In this document: piece by piece, positions 17,497 to 24,839 of the stretch
Layout of the letters: every line of letters begins with the position of its first letter
Numbering within the stretch: the stretch's first letter is position 1
DNA from: Evansella cellulosilytica DSM 2522
GTDB lineage: Bacteria; Bacillota; Bacilli; Bacillales; Salisediminibacteriaceae
Assembly (NCBI RefSeq): GCF_000177235.2
Contig: NC_014829.1
Coordinates: forward strand, 1,116,001 to 1,180,000
Length of the DNA: 64,000 bases
Direction: 5' to 3'
Translations under genes and position numbers: made by a program
Notes under the pieces: generated by a model
The model's database searches: none
Told to the model about the DNA's origin: nothing
The model's input: only the letters and a program-made list of their open reading frames with translations

Positions 17497-17582
17497 ATAT
17501 TAGTATTATTTAAATATAAAGCAAATGAGAACTTCCTATTAGTATTATTTAAATATAGGCAAATAAGAACCGTCCCTGTTAG
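17497..17582. repeat. Degenerate tandem repeat ending in a GAACCGTCCC unit
   Basis: Two copies of about 41 bp, each TTAGTATTATTTAAATATA followed by GGCAAATGAGAAC or a decayed version. The second ends AAGAACCGTCCCTGTTAGC. Confidence 0.6.
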
Positions 17583-17614
17583 CATATAGATTAAAGAAGT
17601 GAAGGAGGGATTTT

Positions 17615-18076
17615 ATGAGGATTTTATCTAGGGAAAATAAAGAAGAAGTAAGGAAGTTTATTGAGGAAAGTAAAGAAAGAGAATACGATGAGGGGAGAGA
17701 GCTTCAGAAAAATACGCAGCAAGCGATTAGGAATTTAAAAGAAGCACTCATCAGAAGTCAAAATAGCCCTGCTAATCAAAAAGAAGCATCAAGAAAAGAG
17801 ACTGTTCTTGAAATTGCCTATAAAATGGTGTCGGCGGGGGAGGAAGAAGCGAAGATTTATTCATACACTGGTGCAACAAAAGAAGAAATAAACTTTCTTT
17901 CTCGTTTGGCAAAGTCATTGAGATCTGCTAAAGGAAGCTTTGAAGCAGAAGGGAATAAAATTCAATCGCCTAATGTGGTTTTCAGTTGCCAAGAAGGAAA
18001 TGGTGTGAAAGCTTTTGTTAAAGATTCATTCGTTGCCGAGATGCAGGAGGACGGAAGCATTAAAACAAGCAATTAG
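17615..18076 (+). CDS. Unknown protein with charged helical N-terminus; possible Rpn/transposase-nuclease C-terminal relic
   Basis: A 153-residue protein with a perfect GAAGGAGGG ribosome site. Residues 1-60 are highly charged and helical. The middle (ETVLEIAYKMVSAGEEEAKIYSYTGATKEEINFL) recalls the C-terminal helices of Rpn-type PD-(D/E)XK recombination-promoting nucleases, where a [E..IAKKML..G....I...TGLS.EEI] pattern is frequent, but the nuclease core is absent. It may be a remnant or an independent small protein. Its terminator follows at 18166. Confidence 0.55.
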   Translation: MRILSRENKEEVRKFIEESKEREYDEGRELQKNTQQAIRNLKEALIRSQNSPANQKEASRKETVLEIAYKMVSAGEEEAKIYSYTGATKEEINFLSRLAKSLRSAKGSFEAEGNKIQSPNVVFSCQEGNGVKAFVKDSFVAEMQEDGSIKTSN

Positions 18077-18165
18077 TTAATCTGAAGCCCCACTGTTCTT
18101 TGTTTAGAGAGGTTGCATACTACATTTTGCATGGTTTACGAGTATTATTTCTCCTCAAATTCAGA

Positions 18166-18200
18166 GCATCTACTCCACATTAGTTGGATAGATGCTTTTT
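18166..18200 (+). terminator. Rho-independent terminator
   Basis: GCATCTA pairs with TAGATGC (with additional CCA/TGG pairing inside) followed by TTTTTCG, 90 bp after the preceding stop. Confidence 0.75.
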
Positions 18201-18233
18201 CGTTTCATTCATAACAACTGGCTCGGAATAGAT

Positions 18234-18260
18234 GGCAAATGAGAACCGTCCCTATTAGCC
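18234..18260 (+). repeat. Single GAGAACCGTCCC repeat unit
   Basis: GGCAAATGAGAACCGTCCC followed by TATTAGCC. Confidence 0.75.
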
Positions 18261-18369
18261 GGAATGTGAAACTTTGTTGTCATAGTTTTCGTATGTTTAT
18301 ATGAAAGAATTTAGTTAAGGTGGCAGGAGCTTTTTTGTAATAAAAAATAGAAAGAAGTGTTTTGATAAA

Positions 18370-19716
18370 ATGCTGGAAAAACGTAGTTGGGTTATTGTGA
18401 TATGGTTATGTACTTTTACATTGGTGCTAGGGTGTTCTACTGATGAACATAACGTTGAGGAGACTAGTCGTACTATTATTGGGTTGATGGTTAACGGTGA
18501 CCTAGAAGAAGTGGTTCACGACTTTTTTTCTGACGAATTAAAAAGCTCATTATCGCTCTCTGAATTTGAACAGACGTGGCATGGACGGATTGATGCTAGT
18601 GGGGAATACGTCGGAATAGATTCGTTACACGTTTCAAAAAGGGGAGAAGCATACGAGGTAGCGGAAATTGAATTAGAATATACAAATTTCATTTTACCTA
18701 TACGAATGATTTTTAACGAGAATAATCAACTAGTCAGTTTCCATCAAGGGGAGCCCGTCGTTAACGCCACTATTCCAGAAACGGTATTTGAAGAAGAGGT
18801 TGTTATCGGAGAAGGAACAGCGTATGAGCTAGGTGGAACATTAACATTACCTACTGAAATTGATGAAGCCACTCCTGCTGTCATTCTTGTTCATGGTTCA
18901 GGCCCACATGATAGAGACTCTACGATTTTTTCAAATAAGCCTTTTAAAGATATTGCGTGGAACGTTGCCCAAAATGGAATTGCCGTGTTGCGTTATGATA
19001 AACGAACGTATACACATGGTGAAAACATGTCGCAAGAGGAGATCAACGAGCTTACAGTCCATGAAGAAACAGTAGAGGATGCAATTTTGGCTGCGGAGCT
19101 TTTAAAGGATGACGGAAGAATTGATAAAAGCAATGTTTATGTGATAGGACATAGCTTAGGAGGCATGCTAGCACCAAGAATTGATGCAGCAGGTGGTGAC
19201 TTTGCAGGCATAATTATCATGGCAGGCTCTCCAAGGCCGCTTTGGGAAATTATTTATGACCAAAACATGGCTAGTATCCAGTCAGTAGACGAGTCTGAAC
19301 AACAGGAATTAATAAAGATGATCGAAGAGGAATACGAAAAAGCAACATCGTTAGGAGATGCACCTGTAGAAAGCATCATCGATGATACGATATTCGGATT
19401 ACCGGCAATTTATTTTAAAGATATGGAAATGCACGATACAAAACAGTTGCTAGCTGAGTTGGATAAGCCTGTGCTTGTTCTGCAAGGGGAAGATGACTTT
19501 CAAGTTTCTATGGAAAACGATTTTGCAATGTACAAAGATATTTTGAATGATCGAAAAAACGCTACTTTGATTAGTTATCCTCATTTAAATCATTTATTTA
19601 TGCACTTTGAAGGAGAAGGACAGGGGACAATCGCGGAATACCAGCATCCAGGTGTTGTTGATGACAAGGTGCTGAATGATATCGTTAATTGGCTGCTAGA
19701 GCAAGTGGGAAATTAG
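18370..19716 (+). CDS. Lipoprotein with DUF3887 and alpha/beta-hydrolase domains
   Basis: A 448-residue exported protein. The signal peptide ends with lipobox VLGC. Residues about 30-130 form a DUF3887/NTF2-like domain (EETSRTIIGLMVNGDLEEVVHDFFSDELKS). From about 150 to the end is an alpha/beta-hydrolase: VILVHGSGPHDRDS holds the oxyanion-hole strand, GHSLGG places the nucleophile at Ser262, GEDDFQV the acid and PHLNHLF the histidine. Such proteins are esterases or peptidases of unknown substrate at the membrane surface. No strong ribosome site is seen (AGAAAGAAGTG region), so the start is moderately certain. Confidence 0.88.
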   Translation: MLEKRSWVIVIWLCTFTLVLGCSTDEHNVEETSRTIIGLMVNGDLEEVVHDFFSDELKSSLSLSEFEQTWHGRIDASGEYVGIDSLHVSKRGEAYEVAEIELEYTNFILPIRMIFNENNQLVSFHQGEPVVNATIPETVFEEEVVIGEGTAYELGGTLTLPTEIDEATPAVILVHGSGPHDRDSTIFSNKPFKDIAWNVAQNGIAVLRYDKRTYTHGENMSQEEINELTVHEETVEDAILAAELLKDDGRIDKSNVYVIGHSLGGMLAPRIDAAGGDFAGIIIMAGSPRPLWEIIYDQNMASIQSVDESEQQELIKMIEEEYEKATSLGDAPVESIIDDTIFGLPAIYFKDMEMHDTKQLLAELDKPVLVLQGEDDFQVSMENDFAMYKDILNDRKNATLISYPHLNHLFMHFEGEGQGTIAEYQHPGVVDDKVLNDIVNWLLEQVGN

Positions 19717-19762
19717 ATCGAAACATAAAACATAACAATAGTTTTAACTAGGAGGAATTGAA

Positions 19763-20215
19763 ATGAAGAAATATATTATTATGATGATTATTACAGGACT
19801 GCTCATATTAACTGGCTGCAACAGTAACGGTGGTGAGGAGCAAGAAGCTAATGGTATGAATGGCACAGAGGAAAATGTGAATGGAGAAATAGAGGATGAT
19901 AACGGTATTGACCATGAGCAGGCAGTTGCCATTGCTGAAGAATATATCTCCCATTTATCACAAGGCGATTTTGAAATAGCGTATGATTTTTTTAATGAAG
20001 TGATGAAAGCCGAAATAGAAGTGAGCGAATTAGGCGATATATGGGAAACACTAGAGAGTCAGGTAGGTACATACATCGACCAAGATTTTAATTCCACTCA
20101 AGAAGTGGAGAATTATAAGGTCGTGTTAATAAACGGACTGTTTGATGGAGCGGACGTTGTTTTCACAGTCACAATTGATACAAACTATGAAATCGCAGGC
20201 TTCTTTGTTCAGTAA
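19763..20215 (+). CDS. DUF3887-like lipoprotein
   Basis: A 150-residue lipoprotein: signal peptide with lipobox LTGC, an acidic Gly/Asn/Glu-rich linker to about residue 50, then a DUF3887-like domain (EQAVAIAEEYISHLSQGDFEIAYDFFNEVMKAEIEVSELGDIWETLESQVG). It lies 46 bp after the hydrolase gene, which carries the same domain at its N-terminus, and has AGGAGG upstream. It may be a free-standing partner or competitor of the neighbour's DUF3887 domain. No enzymatic residues are evident. Confidence 0.8.
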   Translation: MKKYIIMMIITGLLILTGCNSNGGEEQEANGMNGTEENVNGEIEDDNGIDHEQAVAIAEEYISHLSQGDFEIAYDFFNEVMKAEIEVSELGDIWETLESQVGTYIDQDFNSTQEVENYKVVLINGLFDGADVVFTVTIDTNYEIAGFFVQ

Positions 20216-20237
20216 GGCTAACAGGGACGGTTCTCGT
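20216..20237 (-). repeat. Single repeat unit, reversed
   Basis: GGCTAACAGGGACGGTTCTC directly after the lipoprotein stop; the inverted partner arm is missing. Confidence 0.65.
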
Positions 20238-20402
20238 CATCCTTTTTTACAAGTGCGCTATTTAACTAAACGTACATGAAGGTTTTCAAGAAATAAAAAT
20301 CGCCAAATCCAAAATATTGTTCTAGTGTTCCTAATGTTGACGCCCTCCTTGAGAGAAAGTATGATTATTTTGATTGTATATAATTGGAAAGAAGGCTGAG
20401 CT

Positions 20403-20840
20403 ATGGTTATGAGATTAGTAGATATTGATGAGTCTAATTGGCTTGAGTGTATTCGAAAAAAGGTTACAGAAAAACAGGTAGAATATATCGCGAGTAATGC
20501 AGTTTCACTGGCTCAATCTAAGTATCAACCAAAATGGATAACGAAGGGAATTTATGACGGTAATACGATGGTAGGTTTTACTATGTATGCGCATCATCCA
20601 GCCGAGGAGGAGGGCTACTTGTGCCGCTTCATGATTGATCATAGATACCAAGAAAAGGGCTATGGAAAAGCTGCAATGAATATGGTCCTTGATGTCTTTA
20701 AAAATGAGTTCAAAGCAAAAAAGGGAAAATTAAGTGTTGTTCCGGAGAATGATGTTGCAATAAAATTGTATGAATCAACTGGATTTGAGCGAACAGGGAT
20801 AATAGAGGAAGACGAAGAGGTAATGGTCGTTTCTCTTTAA
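20403..20840 (+). CDS. GNAT N-acetyltransferase, spermine/spermidine-type
   Basis: A 145-residue acetyltransferase. Motif A is RFMIDHRYQEKGYGKAAM (acetyl-CoA pyrophosphate loop QEKGYG) and motif B includes NDVAIKLYESTGFERTG. The N-terminal TEKQVEYIASNAVSLAQSKYQPKWITKGIYDGNTMVGFTMYA pattern matches the BltD/PaiA-like polyamine acetyltransferases of Bacillus, which acetylate spermidine and spermine. It is alone between terminators. Substrate choice is inferred from similarity only. Confidence 0.85.
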   Translation: MVMRLVDIDESNWLECIRKKVTEKQVEYIASNAVSLAQSKYQPKWITKGIYDGNTMVGFTMYAHHPAEEEGYLCRFMIDHRYQEKGYGKAAMNMVLDVFKNEFKAKKGKLSVVPENDVAIKLYESTGFERTGIIEEDEEVMVVSL

Positions 20841-20864
20841 CAGTATAATATTCTAAATTTCAAA

Positions 20865-20914
20865 TAAAAAAGATGGCAGATCTCCGGTTATTAAACTGTT
20901 TTGTCATCTTTTTT
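20865..20914 (+). terminator. Terminator of the acetyltransferase gene
   Basis: AAAAAAGATGGCA pairs with TGTCATCTTTTTT (one G-T pair) 24 bp after the stop. Confidence 0.8.
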
Positions 20915-21014
20915 AGTATGTGTGACTTTCTTCGTTTTTTGCTTATTTATCATAGGGGGGCGCGGCATTTCAGAAGTACCTTTATTGGACAGTTAAGTGC
21001 TGTTAATATTGTCA

Positions 21015-21043
21015 TTTTGGCAAGTAAGGACCGTCCCTCTTAG
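21015..21043 (+). repeat. Single GAACCGTCCC-type repeat unit (degenerate)
   Basis: TTTTGGCAAGTAAGGACCGT followed by CCCTCTTAG. Confidence 0.6.
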
Positions 21044-21054
21044 AAAAATATAGA

Positions 21055-21091
21055 AACATTCCCACACAGAAATTAGTGACGTGGGAATGTT
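21055..21091. terminator. Hairpin, probable terminator of the heptad-repeat gene
   Basis: AACATTCCCAC pairs with GTGGGAATGTT. It lies about 120 bp beyond the stop of the minus-strand gene at 21209. Confidence 0.55.
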
Positions 21092-21208
21092 GATTATTAG
21101 AGTAATATATCCCCTAAAAAGGATGATCGGGGCCCTCCGAATTTGTGTAAACATGTTCAAATATAGGTAAGCGTTTTTTGAGGGGGAATATAATAGTAGT
21201 AATTGAAG

Positions 21209-21859
21209 TTATTGCTTTTCGTTGATTATTTCTAACGCACTTTGATGTTGTTTTTGGACATCGGCTAAATGATTAATTTCGCTCTTTAGTTCGGACTTTA
21301 CTTCATCTAGTTTTTTCATCATACTACCATAGTAAAAGGCCACTTCATTTCTCATTTCATCTTGCGTACTTTTAAAACCATGTTGTGCATTTCTCATTTC
21401 TTCTTGAGAAGTTTTCATTTCAAATTGCGCGCTTATGATGTCATCTTGTGAAATTTTAAACTCATCCTGTGCGCTTCTCATTTCGCCTAGTGATGATCTC
21501 ATTTCATCCTGAGCAGTTTTCATGTCAATTTGAGAAGTTTTCATTTCAATTTGCGCGCTTATGATGTCATCTTGTGAAATTTTAAACCCATCCTGTGCGC
21601 TTCTCACTTCGCCTAGTGCCGATCTCATTTCATCCTGAGCAGTTTTCATGTCAATTTGAGAAGTTTTCATTTCAATATGCGCGCTTATGATGTCATCTTG
21701 TGAAATTTTAAACTCATCCTGTGCGCTTCTTACTTCGCCTAGTGCCGATCTCATTTCATCCTGAGCAGTTTTCATTTCACTTTGCACATTTATCATCTCG
21801 GCCTGTCCTTCTGTTAGAGAATCGAGTCGAAGCATAATTTGAGATAATAGTTCATTCAT
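21209..21859 (-). CDS. Heptad-repeat coiled-coil protein with 126-bp internal tandem repeats
   Basis: A 216-residue protein started at ATG 21859; a GTG three codons upstream lies in the GGGAGGTG ribosome site. Residues about 31-160 are three near-identical 42-residue blocks, each of six heptads beginning with Met, Val, Phe or Ile and with Ala/Ser in the fourth position (MKTAQDE-MRSALGE-VRSAQDE-FKISQDD-IISAxIE-MKTSQID). This predicts a long parallel coiled coil. The tail (LDEVKSELKSEINHLADVQKQHQ) continues it. The DNA repeat is 126 bp, so length variation between strains is likely. No enzymatic domain is seen. Confidence 0.8.
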   Translation of the reverse strand: MNELLSQIMLRLDSLTEGQAEMINVQSEMKTAQDEMRSALGEVRSAQDEFKISQDDIISAHIEMKTSQIDMKTAQDEMRSALGEVRSAQDGFKISQDDIISAQIEMKTSQIDMKTAQDEMRSSLGEMRSAQDEFKISQDDIISAQFEMKTSQEEMRNAQHGFKSTQDEMRNEVAFYYGSMMKKLDEVKSELKSEINHLADVQKQHQSALEIINEKQ

Positions 21860-22013
21860 TTTTCTCACCTCCCTATTCCTCTATTATATTGCAACTTCTC
21901 TTTTTATAATAGGACTTCATGATTAAGTTACATAAAAACTATTGAAACTAAAGGCAGTGAAAAATAATTCTGAAAAGGTTTACTTGATTGCTGAAAAGAG
22001 CAGTAAATTAGGA

Positions 22014-22175
22014 GGTCACTGAAAAAGATCACTTTTTCAGTGCCTTTTATTTGTATTGCAGTCGCTCGCTTGATAGGAAAACCCCACTCCTATCAGGCTT
22101 TTTAACGATTGCGACGGCTCTGCACATTGCTTAGGACCACTGGAAAAGTGAAAGAACACCACTTTTTCAGTGACC
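22014..22175. repeat. Composite of two CACTGAAAAAGTG mini-palindromes
   Basis: The first palindrome (22014-22044) is GGTCACTGAAAAAG...CTTTTTCAGTGCC; the second (22134-22175) matches the gene-breaking 43-bp element in reverse. The outermost ends, GGTCACTGAAAAAG and CTTTTTCAGTGACC, are perfect inverted repeats, so the whole 162 bp could be one element. No target duplication was found. The 100 bp between them holds no gene. Confidence 0.55.
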
Positions 22176-22224
22176 TTGTGAATTAGCATATTTAAGTTTA
22201 TCAATAGGCAAACGAGGACCGTCC

Positions 22225-22490
22225 GAGACTGCTGAAAAAGTAGAAAACTTGATATTTTATTGTATTAATATTCAATATATCTAATTATAGAAAAGGTTGA
22301 TGAGACCGGAGCAAGCGAGACTCCTGCGGGAGAAAAGGCAGGGGTGAGACTACGTAGATGCAAAGCATCAAGGAGGCTCACCAGCCGCCCGCGGAAAGCG
22401 AGTTTGCACAGGTCTCATCAACTTCTATATTCAAATAACCTTATATTTATTAGTCTATACTTAAAGGGTAAGTACTTTTTCACTGGTTCC
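22225..22490. mobile_element. MITE-like element, copy 2 (266 bp, lacking the inner module)
   Basis: Ends GAGACTGCTGAAAAAGT and (complement of right) GGAACCAGTGAAAAAGT, inner inverted repeat GTTGATGAGACC/GGTCTCATCAAC. Flanks are GGACCGTCC (22216-22224) and GAACCGTCC (22491-22499), an 8/9 match, set between GGCAAACGA and CTATTTGCC of a dispersed repeat unit. Confidence 0.7.
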
Positions 22491-22624
22491 GAACCGTCCC
22501 TATTTGCCCTATTTACCGATTTTCCTCCCTCCAATGAGACAAGGCTTTGTCATTATTTTTCGAACAATGTTAGTAATGTTGAATACATTAGTATTGAAAA
22601 ATTAATTACTGAAAGGAGTAGATT

Positions 22625-23065
22625 GTGGTGGATAAGAAAATAGAAACAACCCTTAGAGAACTATTAAATATCCGCGAATTAAAGTCTGATGTTAAATTGC
22701 GTGGCTTAATTGAATCACTATTAAAAGAACTAAAAAGACCAGATATAGTTAGTCCAGCACTAGTAGATCATCTTGATCTAAAATCACACTTAAAACGTGG
22801 AAAAGAGCCTATCTTACCAGACTTACACGATTTAGATTTTTTAAAGCGAATTTTGAAGCGAATTGAAGGAAGAATTGACGATCTATTAGATAAACTCGTA
22901 TGTCTATTAAAAGACTTACGAAACAAAAGCAAAAGTAAGAAACAAGATCCTTCAATTAAAAAGCAGATTTTGAAACTACTTCTCCAATTAATCAATCTTC
23001 TAAATATCAAGAGTCTAATTGAAAAGTTGCATAAAGTAGAAGAGAAAATTGCTGAAGCAGATTAA
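22625..23065 (+). CDS. Leu/Lys-rich helical protein of unknown function
   Basis: A 146-residue protein with AAAGGAG (22612-22618) before GTG 22625 (GTG 22628 is equally possible). It is almost wholly alpha-helical and rich in Leu, Lys, Ile and Asp (for example RILKRIEGRIDDLLDKLVCLLKDLRNKSK and KKQILKLLLQLINLLNIKSLIEKLHKVEEK), suggesting a coiled or bundled cytosolic protein. I do not recognise the family. It sits between a MITE-like copy and an IS element in accessory DNA. Confidence 0.6.
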   Translation: MVDKKIETTLRELLNIRELKSDVKLRGLIESLLKELKRPDIVSPALVDHLDLKSHLKRGKEPILPDLHDLDFLKRILKRIEGRIDDLLDKLVCLLKDLRNKSKSKKQDPSIKKQILKLLLQLINLLNIKSLIEKLHKVEEKIAEAD

Positions 23066-23168
23066 TCTTCTTAAACTAGTAAGACAATTCGCTTTTAACC
23101 GAAATTGGACAACCACCTATGTAAAGTTTAAAAATACAATTCACGTTTTATAGTCGTCTTATTAGAAG

Positions 23169-23210
23169 AGGTTGACTTAAAAGGTCGATTTTTACCTTTT
23201 AAGTCAACCT
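23169..23210. repeat. GGTTGACT-type palindromic repeat (perfect)
   Basis: AGGTTGACTTAAAAGGT and its exact complement around CGATTTTT, followed by TTTAAGCAATGTGCGGAG. The trailing GCAATG.GCGGA also follows the copy at 39590. Confidence 0.75.
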
Positions 23211-23382
23211 TTTAAGCAATGTGCGGAGTCGCGGCGATTGGGAGCCATTGCCTGAACTTTTCATATCTTTTGGGACAGCCCACTCAATTCTGTACTAAAT
23301 AAAATCGTTGGAAAACTAAGAGTTAGGATAGCCTAATTCGGCAAATGAGAATGTTGTGACCCCTTAAAGTTAGAGTTTTATA

Positions 23383-24192
23383 TTAAGCTACTAATTGGCT
23401 GGTGTGGAGGCGGTATTGAACCGGACTCTTCCCAGCTAATTTCTTTTTAATGCGCTTGTGATTATAGTAATCTATATAATCTTCGATTTTTCCTTTTAAT
23501 TCTTCGTAAGTACACAAAGCCTCTCCGTGATATATTTCTTGCTTTAGTAGACCAAAAAAGTTCTCCATTGGCGAATTATCCAAACAATTACCTTTTCTAG
23601 ACATACTCTGAAAAACGTTATTTTCTTTAAGGAGTCCCACCCAATTTTTATGTTGATAATGCCAACCTTGATCTGAGTGAAGGGTTGTTCTATACTTTGC
23701 ATCCTTTATGATTTCAAGGGTTTCTACTAAAGGTTCTAACACAAGTTGAAGATTTGGACGCGTGCTGATTCCAAACGAAAGTATTTCACTATTAAACAAG
23801 TCCATAATTGGATTTAAATATAATTTCGCCCCACCTAAACATTTTAATTCTGTGATATCTGTAGTTAGTTTCTGATGGGATACAGTCGTATGAAAACGGC
23901 GATTTATACGGTTTGGGGCTACTTTGCCCACAGGACCTTTATAAGAACTATACTTGCGTGATTTTCTACAGAACTTAGTTACTTTAAGTCCTAATTTTTG
24001 CATGATGCGTTGAACCTTCTTGTGATTAATTTGGTAACCTTGGTTTCTCAATTCTAGATGAATGCGACGATAACCATAATTCCCGTTGTGCTCATCGAAG
24101 ATGGATTGGATTAACTCTTCAAGTGCCTGATCTGGGTTGTCTTTCTTCATCACTTTTATATGATAATGGTAAGAGGATTCTGGTATTCCCAC
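23383..24192 (-). CDS. IS150-like transposase OrfB (DDE integrase core)
   Basis: A 269-residue frame from the first ATG, carrying HTH_21 and the rve integrase core. The catalytic triad is visible: TTDITEL (Asp), LHSDQGWHY (Asp), SPMENFFGLLK (Glu), with the closing YYNHKRIKKKLAGKSPVQYR typical of IS150. The frame is open upstream of the ATG through the end of orfA, so the working protein is most likely an OrfAB fusion made by -1 frameshifting at A_AAA_AAG (24303-24297) rather than a free OrfB. Confidence 0.9.
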   Translation of the reverse strand: MGIPESSYHYHIKVMKKDNPDQALEELIQSIFDEHNGNYGYRRIHLELRNQGYQINHKKVQRIMQKLGLKVTKFCRKSRKYSSYKGPVGKVAPNRINRRFHTTVSHQKLTTDITELKCLGGAKLYLNPIMDLFNSEILSFGISTRPNLQLVLEPLVETLEIIKDAKYRTTLHSDQGWHYQHKNWVGLLKENNVFQSMSRKGNCLDNSPMENFFGLLKQEIYHGEALCTYEELKGKIEDYIDYYNHKRIKKKLAGKSPVQYRLHTSQLVA

Positions 24193-24209
24193 TACTTGTA
24201 AAACATCTT

Positions 24210-24773
24210 TTAATTTGAACTCTTCTTTGAGTTCGAATGATAACGCTGCTTGTGCTTTTCGAGATAATCCTCCGGGTTTGCCCGAAAAGCTTGCAACTTT
24301 TTTAAATACTCTACCTCCAAACGAAGAAGCTCATTTTCCCTCTCTAACCGTTGCTCGTTTGTAAGTTCTTTTTCATTTATATTTTTCTTGTTTTTGTTCT
24401 TAGGTCTATCAGACATGGTACCTCGTCCTCTCGTTCGATCCAGGGCTTCAGCCTTATCTTCACGAAAAGATTTTTTCCATGAAGCAATTAAAGTGGGACT
24501 ATCTAACCCAAAATGGAGGGCTGTTTGGGTTTCTGAAGTTCCTGTTCTTTTAATAAAGCTTAATACATCTAGCTTAAATTGAACAGAATAAGTTCCCTTA
24601 TGCCCATTACTTTTTATTCCTTCTTCTCCGAACTTCTCATATATCTTCACCCATCTTTCAACCAATGATTTTGATTTAATATGATGCTTTTTGGCTAGAC
24701 GCCTGAAGCCTAGAATTCCTTCTTGATATTCTTTAACGACTTTAATCTTTAATTCATCATTATATTTAGGCAT
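24210..24773 (-). CDS. IS150-like transposase OrfA (helix-turn-helix)
   Basis: A 187-residue protein from ATG 24773 (GGGGTG upstream). Two helix-turn-helix segments (RRLAKKHHIKSKSLVERWVKIYEKFG and TQTALHFGLDSPTLIASWKKSF) bind the IS ends, and a leucine-zipper-like stretch (ERENELLRLEVEYLKKL) precedes the slippery AAAAAAG in frame A_AAA_AAG. A -1 shift there joins KVASFSGKPGGLSRKAQAAL... to OrfB without stops. Confidence 0.88.
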   Translation of the reverse strand: MPKYNDELKIKVVKEYQEGILGFRRLAKKHHIKSKSLVERWVKIYEKFGEEGIKSNGHKGTYSVQFKLDVLSFIKRTGTSETQTALHFGLDSPTLIASWKKSFREDKAEALDRTRGRGTMSDRPKNKNKKNINEKELTNEQRLERENELLRLEVEYLKKLQAFRANPEDYLEKHKQRYHSNSKKSSN

Positions 24774-24839
24774 AAATAAACACCCCAAAAGTTAGATTTT
24801 TCACTCTAACTTTTGGGGTGCACTACAGAACCGTCCCTA

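Larger units (their letters stand above)
23352..24827 (-). mobile_element. IS3-family (IS150-like) insertion sequence, apparently complete
   Basis: A 1476-bp element with terminal inverted repeats TGTTGTGACCCCTTAAAGTT (left) and TGTAGTGCACCCCAAAAGTT (complement of right), orfA and orfB, and a 3-bp target duplication GAA (23349-23351, 24828-24830). It interrupts a dispersed repeat: rejoined flanks read GGCAAATGA-GAA-CCGTCCCTATTAGCC. Confidence 0.88.

Noticed and set aside
22344-22643. Plus-strand open frame of 99 codons
   Set aside because: The same repeat-derived frame as at 13229, running across the ribosome site of the next gene.
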